A stretch of 64,000 nt of DNA from CADEDH01 sp041394285 (GTDB lineage Bacteria > Actinomycetota > Acidimicrobiia > Acidimicrobiales > SZUA-35). Each line of letters opens with the position of its first letter. Position 1 is the stretch's first letter. Below are positions 32,528 through 40,248 of the stretch, one piece after another. Below the pieces are notes generated by a model. It saw only the letters and a program-made list of their open reading frames with translations, was not told the DNA's origin and did no database searches. The position numbers were made by a program, and so were the translations under genes. The stretch is taken from assembly GCA_041394285.1 (NCBI GenBank), contig JAWKIL010000002.1, forward strand, positions 62,001 through 126,000. The letters are read 5' to 3'.

Positions 32528-32575
32528 CCGCATCGGGTGGGCCCTGATCCTGTGGTCGGGGCCTACCCGATGCGG
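32528..32575 (+). terminator. Hairpin between livJ and livH, likely attenuator
   Basis: CCGCATCGGGT (32528-32538) pairs with ACCCGATGCGG (32565-32575), with an inner GGGCCC/GGGGCC pairing; followed by TACGTTTT. It could end most transcripts after livJ, so that the binding protein exceeds the permeases. The TACGTT after the stem also resembles a -10, placed 8 nt before a GTG at 32590. Confidence 0.7.
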
Positions 32576-32599
32576 TACGTTTTCGCAGCGTGATGACCA

Positions 32600-33712
32600 T
32601 TGACCACTGAACTCACATCCTCGGAGCACACCGACAGGACGCTGCGACTTGCGTTCCCGTGGGGCATCTGGATACGTCGCGTCATCCTGGCGGCGCTGGT
32701 CGTGCTGGTCGTGGTCGCCGCCATCAAGACATTCACCCTGCCGGCCGACGCCGGCCCCGGCCAGTTGTCCCGCTACACGGCCGCAACCTGGCGCGCCTTC
32801 ATCATCGGCGGCCTGTCCGAGGGAGCGGTGCTCGCCCTCATCGCCCTGGGCTACTCGCTCGTCTACGGCATCCTGCGCATGATCAACTTCGCCCACGGCG
32901 AGGTGTTCATGATGGGCGGGTTCGCCTCCTATTTCGTCGCCGATCGGTTCAGCGACAACGATCTTCTCGCCACCAACCCTGTCGTCGCCATGATCGTGAT
33001 CCTGGCGGTGGCGATCGGCGTCTCGGTGCTGGTGGCCATCCTGCTGGAGCGGGTCTGCTACCGGCCTCTGCGCAACGCCCCCCGGCTGGTGCCGCTGATC
33101 ACCGCCATCGGGGCGTCGCTGTTCCTCCAGAACACGGCCCGGGGCTTCTTCGGTCCCCAGGCCAGGGGTTACCCCCGGCCGGACTTCCTCGTCGGGTCGT
33201 GGAACATCCTGGGGTTCAAGATCGACCGGATCGATCTGGTGATGATCCTCGTCTCGATCGTGCTCGTCGCCATCCTCGACTACTTCGTGTCCTCCACCCG
33301 GACCGGCCGATCCATGCGGGCCGTGGCCCTCGACGCCGACATCGCCAAGCTGATGGGCATCGACGTCGACCGGGTCATCGTCACGACCTTCGCCATCGGC
33401 GGCGTGCTGGCCGGGGTGGCCGGGGTGATGTTCGCCATGCGGTTCCAGCAGATCAGCTTCACCACCGGCTTCCGGCCCGGGATCGCCGCGTTCACCGCCG
33501 CCGTGCTCGGCGGCATCGGCAGCATCCGCGGTGCCGCTCTGGGGGCACTCCTGGTGGGCCTGCTGCGCTCGCTCGGCCCGGCGCTGCTCGTCGGGTTCGA
33601 GATCCCGTCGGTGTTCCAGTTGGAGGACGCCGTCACCTTCCTCGTTCTCGTGTTCGTGCTCCTCTACCGGCCGGGCGGCCTCCTCGGCAGCGCCGCGGCG
33701 GAGAAGCTGTGA
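32600..33712 (+). CDS. livH: Branched-chain amino acid ABC permease LivH
   Basis: 370 aa, with about eight membrane helices and the LivH signature GLSEGAVLALIALGYSLVYGILRMINFAHGEVFM. The N-terminus carries an extra helix (IWIRRVILAALVVLVVVAAI) before the core, making it longer than E. coli LivH (308). The only usable start in frame is TTG 32600, since TGA at 32594 closes the frame; it overlaps a five-codon GTG/ATG mini-ORF (32590-32610). The stop overlaps livM's ATG (TGATG). Confidence 0.93.
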   Translation: MTTELTSSEHTDRTLRLAFPWGIWIRRVILAALVVLVVVAAIKTFTLPADAGPGQLSRYTAATWRAFIIGGLSEGAVLALIALGYSLVYGILRMINFAHGEVFMMGGFASYFVADRFSDNDLLATNPVVAMIVILAVAIGVSVLVAILLERVCYRPLRNAPRLVPLITAIGASLFLQNTARGFFGPQARGYPRPDFLVGSWNILGFKIDRIDLVMILVSIVLVAILDYFVSSTRTGRSMRAVALDADIAKLMGIDVDRVIVTTFAIGGVLAGVAGVMFAMRFQQISFTTGFRPGIAAFTAAVLGGIGSIRGAALGALLVGLLRSLGPALLVGFEIPSVFQLEDAVTFLVLVFVLLYRPGGLLGSAAAEKL

Positions 33713-35508
33713 TGCCCGCCCCGCTGGCCCGGGCCTGGAAGCCGGCCCTCATCGCCGCCATCACCGTCGTCTACATCTCCGCCGTCGGCCTCGTCGAGCA
33801 GTTCGCCGATGTGTACGCCATCGGCACCCAGGTCAGCCTGGCCCGCGTGATCCTGCTGCTCCCGCTGTTCCTCGCCGGCTGGCTCTCCACCCGGCCCCGG
33901 GTGGAACGAGGAGAGCGCCGGGTGCTGACGATGCCCCAGGCCGCCACCGGCGGCGCCGTCACCGGCCTGGTGGGCGGGGCGATGGTCAGCGCGGTGCTGC
34001 TGGTGGTCGACGCCGTGGACCCCGACACCGTCGGCGAGGTGTTGATCGCGGTGTCGACCAAGCTGCTGGGCATCGTGAGCTTCGACCAGAGCCTGGGCAC
34101 CGGGATCGTGCTGTGGCTGGTGCTGGGAGCGCTGATGGGCGCGCTGGGCGGTGTGGTGCGGGCGCTGTCGCCCGGGGCCCGACGGGTGGTGCTGGCCGGT
34201 CCCCTGACCATCGGGGTGCTGGCCATCCTCCAGCGGGTGGTGTCGACGGCCATCAAGGAGCTCGGCTACCGCCCCACCTTCCTCTACGACTCCAAGACGT
34301 CGGGCCTCACCTGGGTGGGCGGCATCGCCGCCGCCGTGATCGTGACCCTGGCCGTGGTGGGACGCGACATCCTCCGGTCGCGTCCCGGCGACGAGCCGTC
34401 GCCGGTCGGCGCGCCCCGAGCGGCCGCCGCCGGGCTCGGGGGGTTCAGCACCCGCCAGCTGGTGCAGGGCCTGATCGCCATCGTCGTGGTCCTGGCCCTG
34501 CCCTGGGTCATCGGGACCGCACTGTCGGGCACCGTGGGCACGGTCATGATCTTCATCCTGCTCGGCCTCGGCCTGAACATCGTGGTGGGGTTCGCCGGCC
34601 TGCTCGACCTGGGCTACGTCGCCTTCTTCGCCTTCGGGGCCTACACCACGGCCGTTCTCACCGGGGCCCAGGTGAACACGACCGACGGGGCGGCCGACCC
34701 GGCGTTCAGCCTCGGCCTCAACTTCTACGTCGCCGTCCCGTTCGTGGTGCTGCTGGCGGCCGGGCTGGGGCTCCTCATCGGTTCGCCGGTCCTGCGACTG
34801 CGGGGCGATTACCTGGCCATCGTCACCCTGGGTCTGGGCGAGGTGGTGTCGACACTGGTGACGTCGAAGTGGGCCGAGGGGCTGGTGGGCGGCCCCCAGG
34901 GCATGCGAGACATCACGGGCGGCGACATCGGCCCGACGGACTTCCAGAACAATCCCCGCCACTTCTACTACCTGGCGCTGTTCTTCGTGCTGCTCGCCCT
35001 GTACGCGTCGTGGCGGCTCCAGTACTCGCGAGTCGGTCGGGCCTGGAACGCCATGCGGGAGGACGAGCAGGTGGCCGACGCCATGGGCATCTCGACCACC
35101 CGGTACAAGCTCCTGGCCTTCGCCACCGGCGGCGCCATCGGCTCACTGGGCGGGGCGCTGCTGGCCATCCAGCTCGGTTCGCTCACCCCCCGCAGCTTCG
35201 ACGTCAACGTGTCGATCCTGGCCCTGGCGGTGGTGATCCTGGGTGGCCTGGGCAGCCTGCGGGGCGTGGTGGTGGGCGCCTTCGCCCTGGTCGGCCTGCC
35301 CGGCTTCCTGCGGGAGTTCGAGGAGTTCCGCCCCCTGGCGCTGGGTGCGGTGATCATCGCCATCATGCTGCTGCGCCCCCAGGGCATCCTGCCCAACGTG
35401 CGGGTCAGCGAAGACATCGCCGACGAGGACCGGGAGCAGGATGCCTGGGCCCGATCGGCCACCTCCGGCCAACCAGCGGGCGAACCAGCCGTGGAGCCAG
35501 CGACATGA
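33712..35508 (+). CDS. livM: Branched-chain amino acid ABC permease LivM, extended
   Basis: 598 aa, far longer than E. coli LivM (425). The first about 260 residues hold five or six extra membrane segments (ALIAAITVVYISAVGLVE, ILLLPLFLAGW, TGGAVTGLVGGAMVSAVLLV, GIVLWLVLGALMGALGGVV and others); the LivM core begins near residue 270 with IFILLGLGLNIVVGFAGLLDLGYVAFFAFGAY, then GDYLAIVTLGLGEVV and YSRVGRAWNAMREDEQVADAMG. It completes the channel with LivH. The role of the extension is unknown. Coupled to livH and livG by overlaps. Confidence 0.92.
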   Translation: MPAPLARAWKPALIAAITVVYISAVGLVEQFADVYAIGTQVSLARVILLLPLFLAGWLSTRPRVERGERRVLTMPQAATGGAVTGLVGGAMVSAVLLVVDAVDPDTVGEVLIAVSTKLLGIVSFDQSLGTGIVLWLVLGALMGALGGVVRALSPGARRVVLAGPLTIGVLAILQRVVSTAIKELGYRPTFLYDSKTSGLTWVGGIAAAVIVTLAVVGRDILRSRPGDEPSPVGAPRAAAAGLGGFSTRQLVQGLIAIVVVLALPWVIGTALSGTVGTVMIFILLGLGLNIVVGFAGLLDLGYVAFFAFGAYTTAVLTGAQVNTTDGAADPAFSLGLNFYVAVPFVVLLAAGLGLLIGSPVLRLRGDYLAIVTLGLGEVVSTLVTSKWAEGLVGGPQGMRDITGGDIGPTDFQNNPRHFYYLALFFVLLALYASWRLQYSRVGRAWNAMREDEQVADAMGISTTRYKLLAFATGGAIGSLGGALLAIQLGSLTPRSFDVNVSILALAVVILGGLGSLRGVVVGAFALVGLPGFLREFEEFRPLALGAVIIAIMLLRPQGILPNVRVSEDIADEDREQDAWARSATSGQPAGEPAVEPAT

Positions 35509-36287
35509 CGGCCATCCTCCAACTCCAGGGCGTCGACAAGGCCTTCGGCGGGCTCAAGGCCCTCGACGGGGTGACGATCGACCTCAACGAAGGCGAGATC
35601 CTGTCGGTCATCGGGCCCAACGGAGCGGGCAAGAGCACGCTGTTCAACGTGGTCACCGGCGTCTACACCCCCGACGCCGGCAACATCTTGTTCCGGGGCC
35701 GCAGCGTGGTGGGTCTGGCTCCGTTCCAGGTGACCACCCTCGGCATCGCCCGCACCTTCCAGAACGTCCATCTGTTCCCCCAGATGACCGTGCTGGAGAA
35801 CGCCATGGTGGGCCAGCACTGCCGCACCAAGGCCGGGCTCGTGGGGGCGCTGTTCCCGTTCGGCTCCACCCGCCGGGAGGAAGCCCGGATCCGGGAACGG
35901 GCCGTGGCCGCCCTCGACTTCTTCGGCACCCGTCTCGCCGGGTACCGACAGCGTCAGCCGGCCTACGTGCTGTCGTACGCCAACCGGCGCCGCCTGGAGA
36001 TGGCCCGGGCCATCGCCACCGAGCCCACGGTGCTGCTGCTCGACGAGCCCACCGCCGGGATGAACCCCCGGGAGACGCTGGAGCTGCGGGACAACATCAA
36101 CCGGATGCGCGACGAGCTCGGCCTCACGCTGCTCGTGATCGAGCACGACATGCGGGTGGTGAAAGGTGTGTCGGACCGGGTCATCGCCATGGACTACGGC
36201 AAGCCGATCGCCGAGGGGACCTACGACGAGGTGGCCAACGATCCCCAGGTGATCGCCGCCTACCTCGGCACCAAGGCGGTGGGGTGA
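35505..36287 (+). CDS. livG: Branched-chain amino acid ABC ATPase LivG
   Basis: 260 aa. Walker A GPNGAGKSTLFNVVTG, LivG-type RTFQNVHLFPQMTVLENAMVGQH, signature region LSYANRRRLEMARAIATEP, Walker B VLLLDEPTAGMN and switch His in VIEHDMRVV. The usual LSGG is replaced by LSYANRR, as in most LivG proteins (typically LxYGxQR). It energises transport together with LivF. Overlaps livM by 4 nt and livF by 1. Confidence 0.95.
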   Translation: MTAILQLQGVDKAFGGLKALDGVTIDLNEGEILSVIGPNGAGKSTLFNVVTGVYTPDAGNILFRGRSVVGLAPFQVTTLGIARTFQNVHLFPQMTVLENAMVGQHCRTKAGLVGALFPFGSTRREEARIRERAVAALDFFGTRLAGYRQRQPAYVLSYANRRRLEMARAIATEPTVLLLDEPTAGMNPRETLELRDNINRMRDELGLTLLVIEHDMRVVKGVSDRVIAMDYGKPIAEGTYDEVANDPQVIAAYLGTKAVG

Positions 36288-37033
36288 TGGCGGGCGAGGG
36301 TGTCGACGCCGAGGAACGCAAGCCGGTTCTCGAGCTGCGCCGGGTCAACACGCACTACGGCCTGGTGGCCGTGCTGCGCGACGTCGACATGGCCATCTAC
36401 CCGGGCGAGATGGTGTGCCTGCTCGGCGGCAACGCCAGCGGCAAGAGCACCACGCTGAAGACGATCCTGGGCTACGTCACCCCATCGTCGGGTGAGGTGG
36501 TGTTCGACGGCGAGGTCATCTCGGGGAAGTCCACCACCGAGATCGTCCGGCGGGGCGTGTCGATGGTGCCCGAGAACCGGCGCCTGTTCGGTGAGATGAC
36601 GGTGGAGGAGAACCTCCTGCTGGGGGCGTACACCCGGACCGACAAGGCGGCGGTGGAGCGGGACCGCCAGATGGTGCTCGACACCTTCCCGGTGGTGGGG
36701 GAGCGGCTCAAGCAGAAGGCCGGCACCCTGTCGGGCGGTCAACAGCAGATGGTGGCCATGGGGCGGGCCCTGATGGCCGATCCGAAGGTGCTGCTGATGG
36801 ACGAGCCGTCCATGGGCCTGGCCCCGATCCTGGTCGACCAGGTCTTCGAGATCATCAAGACAATCCGATCGTTGGGCCGCACCGTGTTCGTGGTCGAGCA
36901 GAACGCCAACATGGCTCTCTCCATTGCCGATCGGGGCTACGTGATCCAGACCGGCCGGGTGGTGCTGGCCGACACCGCGGCCAACCTGCTGGCCAACCCC
37001 ATGATGCGGGAGGCCTACCTCGGGGAGCTCTGA
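36287..37033 (+). CDS. livF: Branched-chain amino acid ABC ATPase LivF
   Basis: 248 aa. Walker A LLGGNASGKSTTLKTILG, LivF-type MVPENRRLFGEMTVEENLLLGAY, signature TLSGGQQQMVAMGRAL, Walker B VLLMDEPSMGLAP and VVEQNANMALSIADRGYV. Last gene of the liv operon; a 7-bp hairpin starts at the first base after the stop. Confidence 0.95.
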   Translation: MAGEGVDAEERKPVLELRRVNTHYGLVAVLRDVDMAIYPGEMVCLLGGNASGKSTTLKTILGYVTPSSGEVVFDGEVISGKSTTEIVRRGVSMVPENRRLFGEMTVEENLLLGAYTRTDKAAVERDRQMVLDTFPVVGERLKQKAGTLSGGQQQMVAMGRALMADPKVLLMDEPSMGLAPILVDQVFEIIKTIRSLGRTVFVVEQNANMALSIADRGYVIQTGRVVLADTAANLLANPMMREAYLGEL

Positions 37034-37060
37034 GGTCGGGCGCCGGTGAGGCACCCGACC
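37034..37060 (+). terminator. Hairpin directly after livF
   Basis: GGTCGGG (37034-37040) pairs with CCCGACC (37054-37060), with extra internal CC/GG pairing. No T-run. Confidence 0.5.
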
Positions 37061-37121
37061 CGTCCCCAGGTTGAGCCGTACGAGCCATTGCCACTCTACG
37101 TGGCGCGTGGTTCACTAATAG

Positions 37122-37230
37122 TGCGGGTACGGGATCCATACCGAACCAGTTGCTCTCTGGCGGGTTGGGCAACGGTTTCACGGATGGATCCTCGGCTGGG
37201 GGGTGGCCATGAGCCACCCCCCAGCTAAGT
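37122..37230 (+). ncRNA. Candidate structured RNA between livF and the ABC-2 exporter
   Basis: This gene-free stretch folds well: GGATCCAT (37132-37139) pairs with ATGGATCC (37184-37191) enclosing ACCAG/CTGG hairpin arms, and a 13-bp terminator stem follows. TAATAG at 37116 could be its -10. It could be a stand-alone small RNA or the leader of the following operon. I do not recognise a known riboswitch class. Confidence 0.3.
37195..37225 (+). terminator. Strong 13-bp stem-loop terminator
   Basis: GCTGGGGGGTGGC pairs perfectly with GCCACCCCCCAGC around a 5-nt loop (CATGA). Followed by CTAAGTTCTCC, so only a weak T-rich tail. Confidence 0.7.
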
Positions 37231-37318
37231 TCTCCCCCTCCCCCTCTCGCCCGGCCTTCCCTGTAACTGACGACCTTGTCCCCTGGTACCTGCTGGTCCC
37301 CGGGTGGACCATCAGGGC

Positions 37319-38260
37319 ATGAGCGACCTGGCGATCTCGGTCGAGGGGCTGCGGAAACGGTACGGCGAGGTGGTCGCCGCCGACGGGGTCACCTTCGACG
37401 TGGAACGGGGCGAGATCTTCGGCCTGCTCGGCCGCAACGGCTGCGGCAAGACCACCACGGTCGAATGCCTGCAGGGCCTCCGTCGGGCCGATGGCGGCAA
37501 GCTCCGCGTGCTCGGCCTCGACCCCGGCCGCCACGGGGTGGAGCTGCGGCGCCGGATCGGGGCGCAACTCCAGGAGTCGGCCCTGCCCGACCGGATCAAA
37601 GTAGGGGAGGCCCTGGCCTTCTTCGCCTCCCTGGTTCCGGGGGGACCGCCGTGGCAGGAGGTGATGGCCGACTGGGATCTGGCCGACAAGCGCGACGCAA
37701 GCTTCGCCGACCTCTCGGGCGGGCAGCGCCAGCGACTGTTCGTGGCCTTGGCCGTGGTCAACCAACCCGAGCTGGTCTTCTTCGACGAGATGACCACCGG
37801 TCTGGATCCGGTCTCCCGCCATGTGGCCTGGGAGTTGGTCGACCGCCTCCGCCAGCGGGGAACCACCGTCGTGCTGGTGACACACTTCATGGACGAAGCC
37901 GAGGCGCTGTGCGACCGGGTCGCCGTGTTCGCCGACCACCGTGTGGCCGCAGTCGGCCCCCCGGCCAGCCTCGCCGACCGTTTCGGCCCCACCGAGGTGC
38001 TGTTCACGGCCGAGGGACCGACCGACTTCCTGCTTCGGACCCCCGACGTCGACGAGGTACGGACGCTGGGCCGCCAGGTGACAGTCACGGGCTCGGGTGC
38101 CGTGTTGGCCCACGTGGCCGCGGCCCTCGTGACCCACGGCCAGGCCCCGGTCGACCTCCGGGCCCGGCGCCCGACGCTGGAGGACGTCTTCCTCCGCCTG
38201 ACCGGCGACCCGGGCGACGACCGGGCCGGAGCCGTGCCAGGCCCGCAGGAAAGGCGGTGA
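37319..38260 (+). CDS. ABC transporter ATP-binding protein (DrrA/CcmA type)
   Basis: 313 aa. Walker A LLGRNGCGKTTTVECLQGL, Q-loop GAQLQESALPDRIK, signature DLSGGQRQRLFVALAVV, Walker B LVFFDEMTTGLDP and VTHFMDEAEAL. The extra C-terminal domain of about 90 residues (PTEVLFTAEGPTDFLL, VTVTGSGAVLAHV, PTLEDVFLRLTG) is typical of exporters of lipids, antibiotics or polysaccharides. It pairs with the ABC-2 permease 1 nt downstream. ATG 37319 is preferred to 37304 because homologues start close to LAISVEGLRK. Confidence 0.92.
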   Translation: MSDLAISVEGLRKRYGEVVAADGVTFDVERGEIFGLLGRNGCGKTTTVECLQGLRRADGGKLRVLGLDPGRHGVELRRRIGAQLQESALPDRIKVGEALAFFASLVPGGPPWQEVMADWDLADKRDASFADLSGGQRQRLFVALAVVNQPELVFFDEMTTGLDPVSRHVAWELVDRLRQRGTTVVLVTHFMDEAEALCDRVAVFADHRVAAVGPPASLADRFGPTEVLFTAEGPTDFLLRTPDVDEVRTLGRQVTVTGSGAVLAHVAAALVTHGQAPVDLRARRPTLEDVFLRLTGDPGDDRAGAVPGPQERR

Positions 38261-38261
38261 C

Positions 38262-39014
38262 GTGATGGGGACGGTCCTTCGCCTCGGCTGGCTGGAGATC
38301 AAGCTGTTCCTCCGGGAGCCCATGACCGTGGTGACGGCGCTGGCGCTCCCCCTCGTGCTCCTGTTCATCCTGGGCGGCGTGTTCGGCGACCAGCCGTCGG
38401 CTCCCGGGGAAGAGGTCGTCTGGCGCGGCCAGGGACCCATGTCGTACTACGTGCCGGCCTATCTCGTGCTGGCGGCGGTGGCCGTCTGCCTCATCAGCAT
38501 CCCGACCCACCTCGCCGGCGACCGGGAGCGGGGCGTGCTGCGGCGGTACCGGGCCTCGGCGGTTGGACCGTGGGCCATCGCCGGCGCCGAGTTGACCGTG
38601 GCCCTGGCCGTGTCGGTCGCCAGCGCCATGGTCCTCCTGGCCGGTGCGACCGTGGTCTACGACTTCCGGTGGCCGGAGCGACCCCTCCTCTCGGGCCTGG
38701 CCTTCCTGGTCATCGTGGTGGGCTACACCGGCATCGGGCTCCTGCTCAGCGCGTTGGCCCCGACGGCCCGGGCCGCCCAGTCGATCGGTCTGATCCTGTG
38801 GTTCGTCATGATGCTTGTGGGTGGGGCCGGCCCACCGGAGGAGGTGCTCACCGGGCCGATGCGGGCCGTATCGCTGGCCACCCCCATGCTCCACACCGTC
38901 CGCATGCTCCACCAACCCTGGCTCGGCCTGGCCCCCGGCTGGTCGTGGCTGGCGTTCATCGCCATGGCCGCTGTCAGTGGCGCCCTGGGGCTGCTCCTGT
39001 TCCGTTGGGAGTGA
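38262..39014 (+). CDS. ABC-2 type permease
   Basis: 250 aa, GTG 38262. About six membrane helices (VVTALALPLVLLFILGGVFG, YLVLAAVAVCLISIPTHLA, VALAVSVASAMVLLAGATVV, LAFLVIVVGYTGIGLLLSAL, LILWFVMMLVGGAGPP and a last one), with the ABC-2 pattern RERGVLRRYRASAVGPW before the third. It forms an exporter with the preceding ATPase. The cargo is unknown; the following genes act on polysaccharide, which makes a glycan or glycolipid a reasonable guess. Confidence 0.9.
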   Translation: MMGTVLRLGWLEIKLFLREPMTVVTALALPLVLLFILGGVFGDQPSAPGEEVVWRGQGPMSYYVPAYLVLAAVAVCLISIPTHLAGDRERGVLRRYRASAVGPWAIAGAELTVALAVSVASAMVLLAGATVVYDFRWPERPLLSGLAFLVIVVGYTGIGLLLSALAPTARAAQSIGLILWFVMMLVGGAGPPEEVLTGPMRAVSLATPMLHTVRMLHQPWLGLAPGWSWLAFIAMAAVSGALGLLLFRWE

Positions 39015-39075
39015 GGTCCCCTTGTTCCCGACCAGCCTCCCTGTCCCCGAGAAGCCCCGAGCAAGAAGGTGCACC

Positions 39076-40248
39076 ATGTCCTGGCGGGCAGTATTGATGG
39101 GTGTGGCCCCGCTCCTCCTCGTCGGAAGCCTGCTCGGCCCGGCGCCCGGGGGCGGGGACGCGGCCGCCGCCCAGAGCAGGCCCGTGGTGTACCTGACCTT
39201 CGACGGCGGCCCCGGACCGAGCACGCCGGCGTTCCTCGACCTGCTGGCTCGCAACGGCGTGCCGGCCAGCTTCTTCGTGGTCGGCGACCGGATCGCCGGC
39301 CGGGAGGACGTGATCCACCAGATGATCCGACGGGGCCACGTCATCGGCAACCACACGTGGGACCATCCCCACCTGCCGACGTTGTCGACCTCCGCCATCG
39401 TGAACGAGCTCACCCGGGGCACCGACGCCATCGCCGCCACCAGCAATGTGCGGGTGGCGTGCTACCGGCCGCCCTACGGAGAGACCGATGCCCGGGTGCA
39501 CGCGGCGGCGGTGGGCGTCGGCCTGCCCAACGCCGACTGGACCGCAGCCGGCACCCACTGGGGGCTGTGGGACGTCGACTCCCGCGACTGGCAGCTCGAC
39601 GACCCGGCTTCGGGGTGGACGGCGGCCGACATGCTCCGCCAGCTGGCCACGGTGGGAGCGGGCGACACCGTCCTGCTCCACGACGGCCCCATCGACCGGA
39701 GCAAGGGGTTGGCCGTGCTCGACCAGTGGCTGGCCGCCAACCACGACCGGTTCGAGTTCCGGGTGCTGCCGGGCTGCGGCGGCGTGCTGCGCGAGCCGGC
39801 CTTCGACGACAACCGCCCGCAGTACTGGCACCGCTTCCAGATCGCCCGCCTGTACCGGGCCTACTTCGACCGCCCACCCGACGCCGCCGGTTGGGAGTAC
39901 TGGAACCGGGTCTACTCGTCGTGGGTGCCCCTCACCGACATCAGCTGGTCGTTCGCCGCCAGCGCCGAGTTCAACCTCGATGGGGGTAGGACCGACGCCG
40001 AGCTCGTGACCTTCGTCTACCGCCAGGTGCTGGATCGGGAGCCCGACCCCGACGGGTTCGGCTACTGGGTCGACCAGCTGGCCCACGGCCTGAGCCGGGG
40101 AGCGATGGTGCTGTACTTCTCCGAGAGCGTCGAGTTCATCGCCCGCACCGCTCCCACGGTCACCGGTGGGTGCTACCTGGGCGACGTGGAGAACAGCTAC
40201 CGGTGCCTGGCCGCCAACCTGCCGCCCCGCCAGACGTGGTCCCGATGA
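39076..40248 (+). CDS. Secreted polysaccharide deacetylase with DUF4214 domain
   Basis: 390 aa. Signal peptide (about 1-32), then a NodB deacetylase domain: motif 1 YLTFDGGPGPS (residues 39-49), motif 2 GNHTWDHPHL (His 93, His 97), motif 3 RPPYGETD, and VLLHDGP. The canonical TFDDGP has two Asp; here the second (a metal ligand) is Gly 44, a variant also seen in other family members. A C-terminal part with FQIARLYRAYFDRPPDAAGWEYW and FVYRQVLDREPDPDGFGYWV is DUF4214, often in surface or S-layer-associated proteins. The gene overlaps the GH13 gene by 4 nt. Confidence 0.88.
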   Translation: MSWRAVLMGVAPLLLVGSLLGPAPGGGDAAAAQSRPVVYLTFDGGPGPSTPAFLDLLARNGVPASFFVVGDRIAGREDVIHQMIRRGHVIGNHTWDHPHLPTLSTSAIVNELTRGTDAIAATSNVRVACYRPPYGETDARVHAAAVGVGLPNADWTAAGTHWGLWDVDSRDWQLDDPASGWTAADMLRQLATVGAGDTVLLHDGPIDRSKGLAVLDQWLAANHDRFEFRVLPGCGGVLREPAFDDNRPQYWHRFQIARLYRAYFDRPPDAAGWEYWNRVYSSWVPLTDISWSFAASAEFNLDGGRTDAELVTFVYRQVLDREPDPDGFGYWVDQLAHGLSRGAMVLYFSESVEFIARTAPTVTGGCYLGDVENSYRCLAANLPPRQTWSR

